Shown: piece by piece, positions 26,949 to 36,168 of the stretch | Numbering within the stretch: position 1 is the first letter of the stretch | Layout: every line of letters begins with the position of its first letter | Source of the DNA: Paracoccus denitrificans | GTDB lineage: Bacteria; Pseudomonadota; Alphaproteobacteria; Rhodobacterales; Rhodobacteraceae | DNA length: 64,000 nucleotides | Assembly (NCBI RefSeq): GCF_900100045.1 | Contig: NZ_FNEA01000014.1 | Span: 62,001-126,000, forward strand | Reading direction: 5' to 3' | Notes under the pieces: model-generated | Databases searched by the model: none | The model's input: only the letters and a program-made list of their open reading frames with translations | What the model was told of the DNA's origin: nothing | Translations under genes and position numbers: made by a program

Positions 26949-28451
26949 TTGGGACCGATTCAATCCTTGCAGGATCTGATCTCGATGATCTGGCGGCGGT
27001 TGCCGCTGGTGCTGACGATCATGGTCCTGGGCGTGCTGATTTCCTTTTACCTGATCATTTCGTCGCCCCGCATCTATCAGGCCTCGGCGGTCATCCAGCT
27101 GGACATGCCGGCCGCCATCGACCAGGGCAGCGACAGCTCGCTGCCCGCCTCGCGCCGGGTGCAGTTGATCGAGCAGCGCCTGATGGCGCGCGCCAACCTG
27201 CGCGAGGTGATCCAGCGGCTGGGGCTTTTCGCCGATACCCAGCTCAGCGAGACCGAAAAGCTGGGCGCGCTGCGCAGCTCGACCCGGATCGAAAGCATCA
27301 CCGCCCCCGGCGTCTCGGTCGAATCCCGCATGTCGCTGGCGGCCATCGTCATCACCGCCCAGGCCGAAACGCCGGCCACCGCGGCCGCCATCGCCAATGA
27401 CTTCGCCGACAGTGTGGTGAACCGCGACCGCGAGAACCGCCAGCTGCGCATGCTGGAATCGCAGGAATATCTGCACAACGAAGAACGCCGCCTGAACGAG
27501 CAGCTTTCCGAGCAGGAGCGGCAGGCGGTCGAGTTCAGCGCCCGCAACGAGGATTCGTTGCCCAGCTCGCAGGAATTCCTGCAAACCGAACTGGCGCAGC
27601 TGACCGAGATGGAGACGGCGCTGGACCGCGACATCATGACCTTGCAGCGCGAGCGGCTGTCGCTGGAGGCGGGGGGCCTGGCGACCGAGACGCGGCCCTC
27701 GGCCTCGCTGGTGCAGCAGATCCGCTCGGCCGAGGTCGAGCTGGCGCAGGCGCGCCGGACCCTGTCGCCCGACCACCCCGAGATCAAGCGGCTGGAAGGG
27801 ACGCTGGAGCGGCTGAACAGCGGCGTCGCTAGCGGCGGCTCGGACGTGATCCGCCGCCAGGCCGAGCTGATCGACGCCCAACTGGCCAAGCTGAACGAAC
27901 AAAAGGCCGGGATCATCATCCGCCGGACCGAGATCGACCATGCCCGCGCCCGTGCGCCCGAGGTCAGCCGCGAGCTTGAGGCCATGACCCGCCAGCAGCG
28001 CCGCCTGCAGGACCGCTATAACGAGATCTCGCGCCAGCTGGCCCAGGTCGAGACCCAGCAGATGCTGATGGAAAACGACCAGGCCGAGCGTTTCGTGCTG
28101 CTGGAACGCGCCCTGCCGCCGGAATATCCCGCCATGTCGAACCGCAAGAAAAGCGCGGTGATGGGGGCAGGGGCCAGCATGGGCCTGGCCCTGGCGGTGG
28201 CCTTTGTCCTGGAGCTGCTCAATCCCGTCCTGCGCCGCGGCGACCAGTTCACCCGCGTCACCGGCACCCGGCCGGTGGTGTCGCTGCCCTACCGGCTGAC
28301 GGCGGCCGATCTGCGCAAGCGCCGGCTGCGCAACATCTACATGATCCTGCTGCTGGTGCTGGGCATCTTCATCGCCCTGTGGCTGATCGGCCAGATCCCT
28401 GGCCTGCCTTCGCCCGGTGTGGTCAGTATGCCGACCGACGGGATGGGCTGA
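26949..28451 (+). CDS. Wzz/GumC-type polysaccharide chain-length protein
   Basis: A 500-residue inner-membrane co-polymerase. Membrane spans lie near residues 19-38 and 399-420, with an extra C-terminal span (IYMILLLVLGIFIALWLIG) near 459-477. Between them is a long periplasmic helical region rich in Glu, Gln and Arg, predicted coiled coil, with the NEEERRLNEQLSEQE-type heptads and a SPDHPEIKRLEG turn. The TTG start at 26949 has AGGG eight bases upstream. With the preceding P-loop protein it resembles a split Wzc. It probably sets EPS chain length or export; it overlaps the flippase gene by one base (TGATG). Confidence 0.85.
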   Translation: MGPIQSLQDLISMIWRRLPLVLTIMVLGVLISFYLIISSPRIYQASAVIQLDMPAAIDQGSDSSLPASRRVQLIEQRLMARANLREVIQRLGLFADTQLSETEKLGALRSSTRIESITAPGVSVESRMSLAAIVITAQAETPATAAAIANDFADSVVNRDRENRQLRMLESQEYLHNEERRLNEQLSEQERQAVEFSARNEDSLPSSQEFLQTELAQLTEMETALDRDIMTLQRERLSLEAGGLATETRPSASLVQQIRSAEVELAQARRTLSPDHPEIKRLEGTLERLNSGVASGGSDVIRRQAELIDAQLAKLNEQKAGIIIRRTEIDHARARAPEVSRELEAMTRQQRRLQDRYNEISRQLAQVETQQMLMENDQAERFVLLERALPPEYPAMSNRKKSAVMGAGASMGLALAVAFVLELLNPVLRRGDQFTRVTGTRPVVSLPYRLTAADLRKRRLRNIYMILLLVLGIFIALWLIGQIPGLPSPGVVSMPTDGMG

Positions 28452-29824
28452 TGAGCCGGCAGGATGGCAGCGCGGCCGCGGCTCCGGCTCCGGGCAAGAG
28501 CATCGCGTCGCGGGCATTGGGCAGCGGCGCATGGTCCATGGCCAATTTCGGGCTGGGCCAGATCATGCGGCTGGGGTCCAACCTGGTCCTGACCCGCATC
28601 CTCAGCCCCGACGATTTCGGCCTGATGGCGCTGGTCACCAGCTTCCTGATCGGCCTGACCATGTTCAGCGACATGGGCTTCGGCCCCTCGATCATGCAGA
28701 GCAAGCGCGGCGACGACCCGGATTTCCTCGACACGATCTGGACGCTCAAGATCATCCGCGGCTTCCTGATCTTCGGTGCGGCCATGCTCATGGCCTGGCC
28801 GCTGGCGGTCTTTTACGACGCGCCGCTTTTCGGCTGGGTGTTCCCGGTGGCGGCCAGCTCGATGATCGTGGGGGGCTTTTTCCCCACGCGCATCGACACC
28901 GCCGCGCGCCACCTGCAACTGGGCCGGCTGACCGTGATCGAGCTTTGCAACCAGCTTGTCGGCATTCTGCTGACCATCGCCGCGGCGCTGATCCTGCAAT
29001 CGGTCTGGGCGCTGGTCTGGGGCAACGTGCTGGGCGCCTTTGCCCAGCTTCTGATGTTCCGGCTGTTCCTGCCCGGGCACCGCAACCGGCTGCGGATGGA
29101 GCCCGAGGCCCGCGCCGAGGTGATGAAGTTCGGCAAATGGATCTTTTTCAGCACCATCTGCGGTTTCCTGCTGTTCCAGGGCGACCGCATCATCCTGGGC
29201 CGGGTGCTGAGCCTGAACCAGCTGGGCATCTACAATATCGGCCTGTTCCTGGCGACGGTGCCGGCCATGCTGGGCTCGGCCATCGCCGGGCGGCTGTTCA
29301 TCCCGATCTATCGCCAGCACCCGCCCGCCGAAAGCGCCGGGAACGCCCGCATCCTGGCGCGCACCCGTGCCGGGCTGACGGCGCTGTTGCTGGTGGTGGC
29401 GGTGGTGCTGGCCTGGGCCGGCCCGCCGCTGGTCGAACTGCTCTACGATCCGCGCTACGCGGCGGCGGGCGGCATCCTGGTCGCCATCGCCTGCATCCAG
29501 ATGCTGCAAGTCATCCCGATCAGCTATGAGCAGGCGGCGCTGGCGGCCGGGGATTCGCGCGGCTTCTTCGTCATGCAATCCTCGCGCGCGGCGATCTATT
29601 TCGCGCTGGTCGCCAGCGGGGCGGTGCTTTACGGCCTGCCGGGGCTGTTGATCGGCCAGGCATTGTCGCAGGTGTTATGCTATCCGGTGACGGTCTGGAT
29701 CGCGCGCCGCCATGGCAGCTGGGATCCGCGCCACGACCTGATCGCCGGCGTGGTTGCTCTGGTCGCGGCGGCGACCGCGCTGAGCGGGCATCGCGATGCG
29801 GTTCTGGCCGCCATGACCCCCTGA
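28451..29824 (+). CDS. Wzx-type lipopolysaccharide/EPS flippase (MATE/PST superfamily)
   Basis: A 457-residue membrane protein with about twelve spans and the family start GAWSMANFGLGQIMRLGSNLVLTR, followed by LSPDDFGLMAL, a recurring motif of oligosaccharide translocases. It flips undecaprenyl-linked repeat units to the periplasm. The ATG overlaps the Wzz-like stop by one base, so the two are coupled. It is the last gene of the EPS locus; 84 bases separate it from maeB. Confidence 0.85.
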   Translation: MSRQDGSAAAAPAPGKSIASRALGSGAWSMANFGLGQIMRLGSNLVLTRILSPDDFGLMALVTSFLIGLTMFSDMGFGPSIMQSKRGDDPDFLDTIWTLKIIRGFLIFGAAMLMAWPLAVFYDAPLFGWVFPVAASSMIVGGFFPTRIDTAARHLQLGRLTVIELCNQLVGILLTIAAALILQSVWALVWGNVLGAFAQLLMFRLFLPGHRNRLRMEPEARAEVMKFGKWIFFSTICGFLLFQGDRIILGRVLSLNQLGIYNIGLFLATVPAMLGSAIAGRLFIPIYRQHPPAESAGNARILARTRAGLTALLLVVAVVLAWAGPPLVELLYDPRYAAAGGILVAIACIQMLQVIPISYEQAALAAGDSRGFFVMQSSRAAIYFALVASGAVLYGLPGLLIGQALSQVLCYPVTVWIARRHGSWDPRHDLIAGVVALVAAATALSGHRDAVLAAMTP

Positions 29825-29908
29825 CGCCGCCGCCGGGTGATTTTACCCCTTTCGGTTCGGCTGGCCCTGACGCTATTGCTGCGGGACGTCACGAGGAGGA
29901 GGCACCGG

Positions 29909-32191
29909 ATGAGCGACGACAACACCCCGCGCAAGTCCCGCATCACGCGGGAAGAGGCACTGGCCTATCACCTGGAGCCGCGTCCGGGCAAATACGACAT
30001 CGTGGCCTCGACCCCGATGGCGACGCAGCGGGATCTGTCACTGGCCTATTCCCCCGGCGTTGCCGTGCCGGTCGAGGCCATCGCCGAACGCCCCGAGACC
30101 GCCTATGACTATACCGTCAAGGGCAACATGGTCGCCGTGATCTCGAACGGCACGGCGATCCTGGGCCTGGGCAACCTTGGCGCGCTGGCCTCCAAGCCGG
30201 TGATGGAGGGCAAGGCGGTGCTGTTCAAGCGCTTTGCCGACGTGAACGCCATCGACATCGAGCTGGACACCGAAGATCCCGACGCGATCGTCGATGCCGT
30301 GCGGCTGATGGGTCCGACCTTCGGCGGCATCAACCTCGAGGACATCAAGGCGCCCGAGTGCTTCATCATCGAGCAACGGCTCAAGGAACTCATGGACATT
30401 CCGGTCTTCCATGACGACCAGCACGGCACGGCGGTGATCTGCGCGGCGGGGCTGATCAACGCGCTGGAACTGTCGGGCAAGAAGATCGAGGACGTGCGCA
30501 TCGTGCTGAACGGCGCCGGCGCCGCCGGCATTGCCTGCCTGGAACTGCTGAAATCCATGGGCGCGCGGCATGAAAACTGCATCATGTGCGACACCAAGGG
30601 CGTGATCTACCAGGGCCGCACCGAGGGCATGAACCAGTGGAAATCCGCCCATGCCGTGGTGACCGAGGCCCGCACGCTGGAAGAGGCGATGAAGGGCGCC
30701 GACGTGTTCCTGGGCGTCTCGGCCAAGGGGGCGGTGACGCAGGATATGGTGCAGGGCATGGCCGAGAACCCGGTCATCTTCGCCATGGCCAATCCCGATC
30801 CCGAGATCACGCCGGAAGAGGCCCATGCCGTCCGCCCCGACGCCATCGTCGCCACCGGCCGCTCGGACTATCCCAACCAGGTCAACAATGTCCTGGGCTT
30901 TCCCTATCTGTTCCGCGGGGCGCTGGACATCCATGCCCGCGCCATCAACGACGAGATGAAGATCGCCTGCGCCCGCGCGCTGGCCGAACTGGCGCGTGAG
31001 GACGTGCCGGACGAGGTCGCCGTCGCCTACGGCCGCAAGCTGCAATTCGGCCGCGACTACATCATCCCGACGCCCTTCGACCCGCGGCTGATCCATGTCG
31101 TGCCGCCCGCCGTGGCCCAGGCCGGCATGGAGACCGGAGTCGCCCGTCGCCCGATCATCGACATGGAAGGCTATGTCCAGTCGCTCAAGGCGCGCATGGA
31201 CCCGACCGCGGCGATCCTGCAAGGCATCCATGCCCGCGCCCGCCAGGCACAGGCCCGGATGATCTTTGCCGAGGGCGACGACCCGCGCGTGCTGCGCGCC
31301 GCCGTGGCCTGGCAGCGCGGCGGCATGGGCCAGTCCATCGTCGTCGGCCGCGAAAGCGACGTGAAGGACAAGCTGGAGGCAGCCGGGCTTGGCGATGCCG
31401 CGCGTGAGATCACCGTGGTCAATGCCGGCAATTCGCGCCATCTCGACCAGTATCACGAGGCACTCTACACCCGGTTGCAGCGCAAGGGCTATGACCGCGA
31501 GGATGCGGTCAAGCTGGCCAATCGCGACCGCCACGTCTTTGCCTCGCTGATGCTGGCGCATGGCCATGGCGACGGGCTGGTGACGGGGGCGACGCGCAAG
31601 AACGCGCATGTGCTGGCCCAGATCGGCATGGTCTTCGACGTGACCCCGGCCGATGGCGCCGTGGGCATCACCGCCGTCCTGCATAACGGCCGGGTCGTCC
31701 TGATGGGCGATACGCTGGTCCATGAATGGCCCGAAGCCGAGGACCTGGCCGACATCGCCACCCGCGGCGCCCATGTCGCGCGCGGGCTGGGGCTGGAGCC
31801 GCGCGTGGCCTTCCTGTCATTCTCGAACTTCGGCTACCCGATCAGCGAGCGCGCGGTGAAGATGGCCCATGCGACCGAAGTGCTGGACACGCGCAAGGTC
31901 GATTTCGAGTATGAGGGCGAAATGACGGTCGATGTGGCGCTGAACCCCTCGCAGGCGGCCAAATACCCGTTCTCGCGGCTGAAGGAGCCGGCCAACGTGC
32001 TGGTGGTGCCGGCCCGGCATTCGGCCTCGATCTCGGTCAAGCTTCTGCAAGAGATGGCGGGGGCGACGGTGATCGGCCCGATCCTGACCGGGGTGCCGCT
32101 GCCGATCCAGATCTGCTCGACCGGCTCGACGGTGAACGATATCTTGAACATGGCCGCCATCGCGGCAGGCCGGCTGGGGCAGGTGAAATAA
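29909..32191 (+). CDS. maeB: NADP-dependent malic enzyme with phosphotransacetylase-like domain
   Basis: A 760-residue fusion. The N-terminal ~430 residues are malic enzyme: PGVAVPVEAI, the catalytic region with IDIELDTEDPDA, FHDDQHGTA and a Rossmann GAGAAGIACLELL. The C-terminal ~320 residues resemble phosphate acetyltransferase (GLVTGATRKNAHVLAQIG, STGSTVNDILNMAAIAAG) and act as a regulatory region for acetyl-CoA in characterised rhizobial MaeB enzymes. The ATG at 29909 follows GAGGAGGAGG. It oxidatively decarboxylates malate to pyruvate. Confidence 0.95.
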   Translation: MSDDNTPRKSRITREEALAYHLEPRPGKYDIVASTPMATQRDLSLAYSPGVAVPVEAIAERPETAYDYTVKGNMVAVISNGTAILGLGNLGALASKPVMEGKAVLFKRFADVNAIDIELDTEDPDAIVDAVRLMGPTFGGINLEDIKAPECFIIEQRLKELMDIPVFHDDQHGTAVICAAGLINALELSGKKIEDVRIVLNGAGAAGIACLELLKSMGARHENCIMCDTKGVIYQGRTEGMNQWKSAHAVVTEARTLEEAMKGADVFLGVSAKGAVTQDMVQGMAENPVIFAMANPDPEITPEEAHAVRPDAIVATGRSDYPNQVNNVLGFPYLFRGALDIHARAINDEMKIACARALAELAREDVPDEVAVAYGRKLQFGRDYIIPTPFDPRLIHVVPPAVAQAGMETGVARRPIIDMEGYVQSLKARMDPTAAILQGIHARARQAQARMIFAEGDDPRVLRAAVAWQRGGMGQSIVVGRESDVKDKLEAAGLGDAAREITVVNAGNSRHLDQYHEALYTRLQRKGYDREDAVKLANRDRHVFASLMLAHGHGDGLVTGATRKNAHVLAQIGMVFDVTPADGAVGITAVLHNGRVVLMGDTLVHEWPEAEDLADIATRGAHVARGLGLEPRVAFLSFSNFGYPISERAVKMAHATEVLDTRKVDFEYEGEMTVDVALNPSQAAKYPFSRLKEPANVLVVPARHSASISVKLLQEMAGATVIGPILTGVPLPIQICSTGSTVNDILNMAAIAAGRLGQVK

Positions 32192-32211
32192 CCGGCCGCC
32201 CGAAACGAAAA

Positions 32212-32232
32212 GCGCCCCCGGAGCGGGGGCGC
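32212..32232 (-). terminator. Strong terminator, best for the minus strand
   Basis: A perfect 9-bp stem (GCGCCCCCG and CGGGGGCGC) with a 3-base loop. On the minus strand it is followed by TTTTCGTTT, making it a good rho-independent terminator for the outer-membrane protein gene. On the plus strand the following CTTGCTT is weak, but the hairpin may also slow maeB transcription. Confidence 0.8.
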
Positions 32233-32251
32233 CTTGCTTGTCGTGGTGGGA

Positions 32252-32851
32252 TCAGAACCGATACGAGGCGCGCAGCTGCACCAGATCGGTGTCCAGGTCG
32301 CGGCCGCTGATGCCGGTTTCGTCCTCCAGCACGTCCTTGAAGTCGCTGCGGCTGTATTCCGCGCCGACGGTGAAGCGCTCGGTGACCTTGAAATCGGCGC
32401 CGAGGCCATAGGTCAGCCCGGTTTCCGAGAAGTCATCGACCGAGATCTTGGCCGCGCCCAGCGTGACATAGGGCAGGAACCGGCCCATGTCGGCACCGGC
32501 ACGCAGACGCAGCCGGGTCAGGTCGCCGTCATCGTAATTCTCGTCGGGCGAGATCTTGTTGTAGTCAAGCTCGCCGCCCAGGACGAAGCGGCCCAGGTCG
32601 CGCTGATAGCCCGCATGCAGGCCATAGCCGTCGTAATCGCCGAAATCGGCCAGCGCGCCGCGATTGCCAAGATCGCCGCTGCCCTTGCCGTATTGCAGAC
32701 CGGCATAGAAGCCCGTCCAGTCGCTTTCGGGGGTGATCGTCACGGGTGCAGGCGCCACGACCGGCTGTTCGACCACGGGGGCGACATAGCCACCCGCATA
32801 GGCGCCACCGGCGATCAGCGAAGCCAAAGCTGCGTATCCGACTTTCTTCAT
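32252..32851 (-). CDS. Outer-membrane beta-barrel protein (opacity/Omp25-like)
   Basis: A 199-residue protein with a signal peptide (MKKVGYAALASLIAGGAYA). A short proline-rich linker (VVEQPVVAPAPV) precedes an eight-stranded barrel of the OmpA-N/porin-opacity type. It shows alternating strands such as DWTGFYAGLQYG, YDGYGLHAGYQRDLGRFVLGGELDY and the terminal LVQLRASYRF, whose final Phe is the usual BAM recognition residue. GGAGAA precedes the ATG. Probably an abundant surface-structural protein. Confidence 0.85.
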   Translation of the reverse strand: MKKVGYAALASLIAGGAYAGGYVAPVVEQPVVAPAPVTITPESDWTGFYAGLQYGKGSGDLGNRGALADFGDYDGYGLHAGYQRDLGRFVLGGELDYNKISPDENYDDGDLTRLRLRAGADMGRFLPYVTLGAAKISVDDFSETGLTYGLGADFKVTERFTVGAEYSRSDFKDVLEDETGISGRDLDTDLVQLRASYRF

Positions 32852-33072
32852 GGTGAGTTCTCCATTTAACTCGGACCGCCTGCCTACCACCCGGGCCCCG
32901 GATTGGAAGGCTTTGCGGCGCCGCGGCACGGACAAGTGACGGGCCGTTAGCCGAGCAGGCGAAGGGCCGGGGGAAAAGCCTGCCGATACAGGGGGTTCGG
33001 ACTCAAGCCGGCGTGATGGGGTGTGATGCGTGATCCGAGATATTCAGCAAGGGACTGAGAAGTCTTGATATT

Positions 33073-33996
33073 TCAGCCTGCCATTTCGCTGGCTTCATCA
33101 TCGGCGGCAGTCCCGACGAAGCACTCGCCCCGCTCGGCCTGACGCTGGCGCTCCCGGAAACGGGCGCGGTCGGCCTCGGTATATTCGCCGGCGCAGCGAT
33201 GGCAGCAGACGCCGGGTTCATATTCCGGGCGGGTGCGATCCTCGGGCGCCAGTGGGCGGCGGCAGGCATGGCAGAGGTCGTGGCGGCCCTGCCGCAGCCC
33301 GTGGCCAAGGCTCACCCGCTTGTCGAAGACGAAGCATTCGCCGCGCCAGAGGCTTTCCTCCTCGGGCACTTCCTCCAGGTATTTCAGGATGCCGCCCTTG
33401 AGGTGAAAGACCTCGGGCACGCCCTCTCCCAGCAGGAAGTTCGTCGATTTCTCGCAGCGGATGCCGCCGGTGCAGAACATGGCGATACGCTTGTTGTGGA
33501 AACGATGCGCATTCTCGCGCCACCAGGCGGGAAAGTCGCGAAAGCTGCGCGTGCCCGGATCGACGGCGCCGGCGAAGGTGCCGATCTCGACCTCGTAATC
33601 GTTGCGCGTGTCGATCACCGCCACGTCGGGGTCGCTGATCAGCGCGTTCCAGTCCTGCGGCGCGACATAGCGGCCGACGGCGGCGGTGGGGTCCACGTCG
33701 GGCTGGCCCATGGTCACGATCTCGCGCTTCAGGCGGACCTTCATGCGGCCGAAGGGCATGGTCTCGGCGGTGCTTTCCTTCCATTCCAGCCCCGCGCAGC
33801 CGGGCAGGGCGCGGATATGGGCCAGCACCGCGTCGATGCCTGCGCGCGTGCCGGCGATGGTGCCGTTGACCCCCTCGCGTGCCAGAAGCAAGGTGCCCCT
33901 GACCCCGTTCGTGCAGGCGCATCTGGCCAGCGGCGCCTTCAGCGCCTCGGGGTCGGGAAAGCGGGTGAAATGGTAAAGTGCGGCGACGATCAGCAT
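33073..33996 (-). CDS. trhO: tRNA uridine-34 hydroxylase TrhO (YceA family)
   Basis: A 307-residue rhodanese-like protein. The N-terminal domain starts [15 protein letters not shown]; the central rhodanese carries [16 protein letters not shown] and the active-site loop [12 protein letters not shown]. The C-terminal region is cysteine-rich (CHAC, CCHRC). TrhO enzymes form 5-hydroxyuridine at tRNA position 34 with O2. The ATG at 33996 begins at the domain; a longer frame to 34041 is unlikely. Confidence 0.9.
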   Translation of the reverse strand: MLIVAALYHFTRFPDPEALKAPLARCACTNGVRGTLLLAREGVNGTIAGTRAGIDAVLAHIRALPGCAGLEWKESTAETMPFGRMKVRLKREIVTMGQPDVDPTAAVGRYVAPQDWNALISDPDVAVIDTRNDYEVEIGTFAGAVDPGTRSFRDFPAWWRENAHRFHNKRIAMFCTGGIRCEKSTNFLLGEGVPEVFHLKGGILKYLEEVPEEESLWRGECFVFDKRVSLGHGLRQGRHDLCHACRRPLAPEDRTRPEYEPGVCCHRCAGEYTEADRARFRERQRQAERGECFVGTAADDEASEMAG

Positions 33997-34095
33997 GGGC
34001 TGGCCATAGCGCCGCGCGGGGGTGCAATCAAGTTGCCGCATTGACGCCCCCGCCGCCTGCGCCTACCAATTTTCCTGGGAAACAGGAGAGGCGCG

Positions 34096-34692
34096 ATGGC
34101 CAAGGCCCTGATCGTCATCGACATGCAACTGGATTTCTGCCCGGGCGGGCGGCTTGCCGTGGCCGGCGGGGACGAGATCGTCGCCGCGATCAACGACCTG
34201 ATGGCGGATTTCGACGCCGTGGTGCTGACGCAGGACTGGCACCCCCACGACCATGCCAGCTTTGCCGACAACCATCCCGGCGCGGCGGCATTTTCGGTCG
34301 TGGACATGCCCTACGGGCCGCAGGTGCTCTGGCCCGCGCATTGCGTGATCGGGACCGATGGCGCGGGCTTTCACCCGACGCTGGCCGCCGATTGCGCCGA
34401 TCTGGTGATCCGCAAGGGTTTTCGCCCGCATATCGACAGCTATTCCGCGTTTTTCGAGAACGATCACCGCACCCCCACCGGCCTAGCCGGATACTTGCGC
34501 GACCGCGGCATGGACGACCTGACCTTTGTCGGGCTGGCGCATGATTTCTGCGTCGCCTGGTCGGCCATCGATGCGGCGAAGCTGGGTTTCCGCGCCACCG
34601 TGATCGAGGACGCCACCCGCGCCATCGACCTGAACGGCTCGCGCGAGGCGGCGCGCGAGGACATGCGCAAGGCGGGGGTAACACTGGCATGA
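34096..34692 (+). CDS. pncA: Nicotinamidase
   Basis: A 198-residue isochorismatase-fold amidase converting nicotinamide to nicotinate. The catalytic triad Asp9 (VIDMQ), Lys in RKGF and Cys in HDFCVAW is intact, and the metal site WHPHDH is present. AGGAGAGG precedes the ATG. It is coupled to pncB by an ATGA overlap, forming an NAD salvage pair. Confidence 0.93.
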   Translation: MAKALIVIDMQLDFCPGGRLAVAGGDEIVAAINDLMADFDAVVLTQDWHPHDHASFADNHPGAAAFSVVDMPYGPQVLWPAHCVIGTDGAGFHPTLAADCADLVIRKGFRPHIDSYSAFFENDHRTPTGLAGYLRDRGMDDLTFVGLAHDFCVAWSAIDAAKLGFRATVIEDATRAIDLNGSREAAREDMRKAGVTLA

Positions 34693-35999
34693 TGATCCCG
34701 ACGGTCGATATCGCCACCCGCGTCTATAACCACAAATGGAAGATCGACCCGATCGTCCGCTCGCTGATCGACGACGATTTCTACAAGCTGCTGATGTGCC
34801 AGTCGGTGTTCCGCAACCGGCCCGACACGCAGGTCACCTTCAGCCTGATCAACCGCAGCAGTCGCATCCGCCTGGCCGAGCTGATCGACGAAGGCGAGCT
34901 GCGCGAACAGCTGGACCATGCGCGTGGCCTGTCGCTGACGCGGGGCGAAAGCACCTGGCTGCGCGGCAATACCTTCTATGGCAAGCGGCAGATGTTCCGC
35001 CCGGACTTCATGGAGTTCCTCGAGAACCTGCGCCTGCCGGCCTATCACCTGGAAAAGCGCGACGGCCAGTATGAGCTGGTCTTCGAGGGCAGATGGCCCG
35101 AAGTCATGCTGTGGGAGATCCCGGCGCTGGCGATCATCATGGAACTGCGCTCGCGCGCCGTGCTCAAGGACATGGGCCGGTTCGAGCTGCAGGTGCTCTA
35201 TGCCCGCGCCATGGCCCGGCTTTGGGAAAAGATCGAGGAATTGCGCAAGCTCGGCCCCGACCTGCGCATCGCCGACTTCGGCACCCGCCGCCGCCACAGC
35301 TTCCTGTGGCAGGACTGGTGCGTGCAGGCCATGGTCGAGGGGCTGGGCGACCAGCGGTTCATCGGCACCTCGAACTGCCTGATCGCCATGCGCCGCGACA
35401 TCGAGGCCATCGGCACCAATGCCCATGAACTGCCCATGGTCTATGCCGCGCTGGCCGACAGCGACGCCGAACTGCGCCAGGCGCCCTATCGTGTGCTTGC
35501 CGACTGGCACGAGGAGCATGACGGGATGCTGCGCATCATCCTGCCCGACACCTATGGCACCAAGGGCTTCCTGGACCATGCGCCCGACTGGCTGGCAGGC
35601 TGGACCGGCATCCGCGTCGACAGCGGCGACCCGGCCGAGGGCGCCGAGACGGCGATCCGCTGGTGGCAGGAGCGCGGCGAGGATCCGCGCAACAAGCTGA
35701 TCATCTTTTCGGACGGTCTGGACGTGGACAAGATCAGGGACCTGTTCCACCGCTTCCACGGTCGGGCCAAGGTCAGTTTCGGCTGGGGCACGCTGCTGAC
35801 CAACGATTTTCGCGGGCTGGTGCCGGGCGACGGGCTGGCGCCGTTTTCGCTGGTCTGCAAGGCGGTGGCGGCCGAGGGACGGCCGACCGTCAAGCTTTCC
35901 GACAATCCCGAGAAGGCCACCGGCCCCCAGGACGAGATCGAGCGCTACAAGCGCGTATTCGACGTCGGCCAGCAGCAGCGCATGGCGGTGGTGGTCTGA
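34689..35999 (+). CDS. pncB: Nicotinate phosphoribosyltransferase
   Basis: A 436-residue enzyme that makes nicotinate mononucleotide from nicotinate and PRPP. Family segments: [43 protein letters not shown] and [11 protein letters not shown]. Its ATG overlaps the pncA stop. The product of the next step in the pathway, nadE, is encoded convergently downstream. Confidence 0.93.
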   Translation: MMIPTVDIATRVYNHKWKIDPIVRSLIDDDFYKLLMCQSVFRNRPDTQVTFSLINRSSRIRLAELIDEGELREQLDHARGLSLTRGESTWLRGNTFYGKRQMFRPDFMEFLENLRLPAYHLEKRDGQYELVFEGRWPEVMLWEIPALAIIMELRSRAVLKDMGRFELQVLYARAMARLWEKIEELRKLGPDLRIADFGTRRRHSFLWQDWCVQAMVEGLGDQRFIGTSNCLIAMRRDIEAIGTNAHELPMVYAALADSDAELRQAPYRVLADWHEEHDGMLRIILPDTYGTKGFLDHAPDWLAGWTGIRVDSGDPAEGAETAIRWWQERGEDPRNKLIIFSDGLDVDKIRDLFHRFHGRAKVSFGWGTLLTNDFRGLVPGDGLAPFSLVCKAVAAEGRPTVKLSDNPEKATGPQDEIERYKRVFDVGQQQRMAVVV

Positions 36000-36168
36000 T
36001 CCGCCGGCTCGGTCGGCGCCTTGTCGCTGCCGGCGCATACTGCTTGCCGGAGGCGGCGGACGGCCGTCGAACGAGATCGGCCGCCGTCATGCGGCAAGAC
36101 CCGGCTGATCGCGCATCAGCGGTGGCTGCCCCCGGGTTCGGCGGCCAGGGCAGGGCGGTCGCGTCGCG

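Noticed and set aside
30038..31774. Long minus-strand open frame opposite maeB
   Set aside because: Composition typical of an antisense shadow; maeB has all catalytic motifs.
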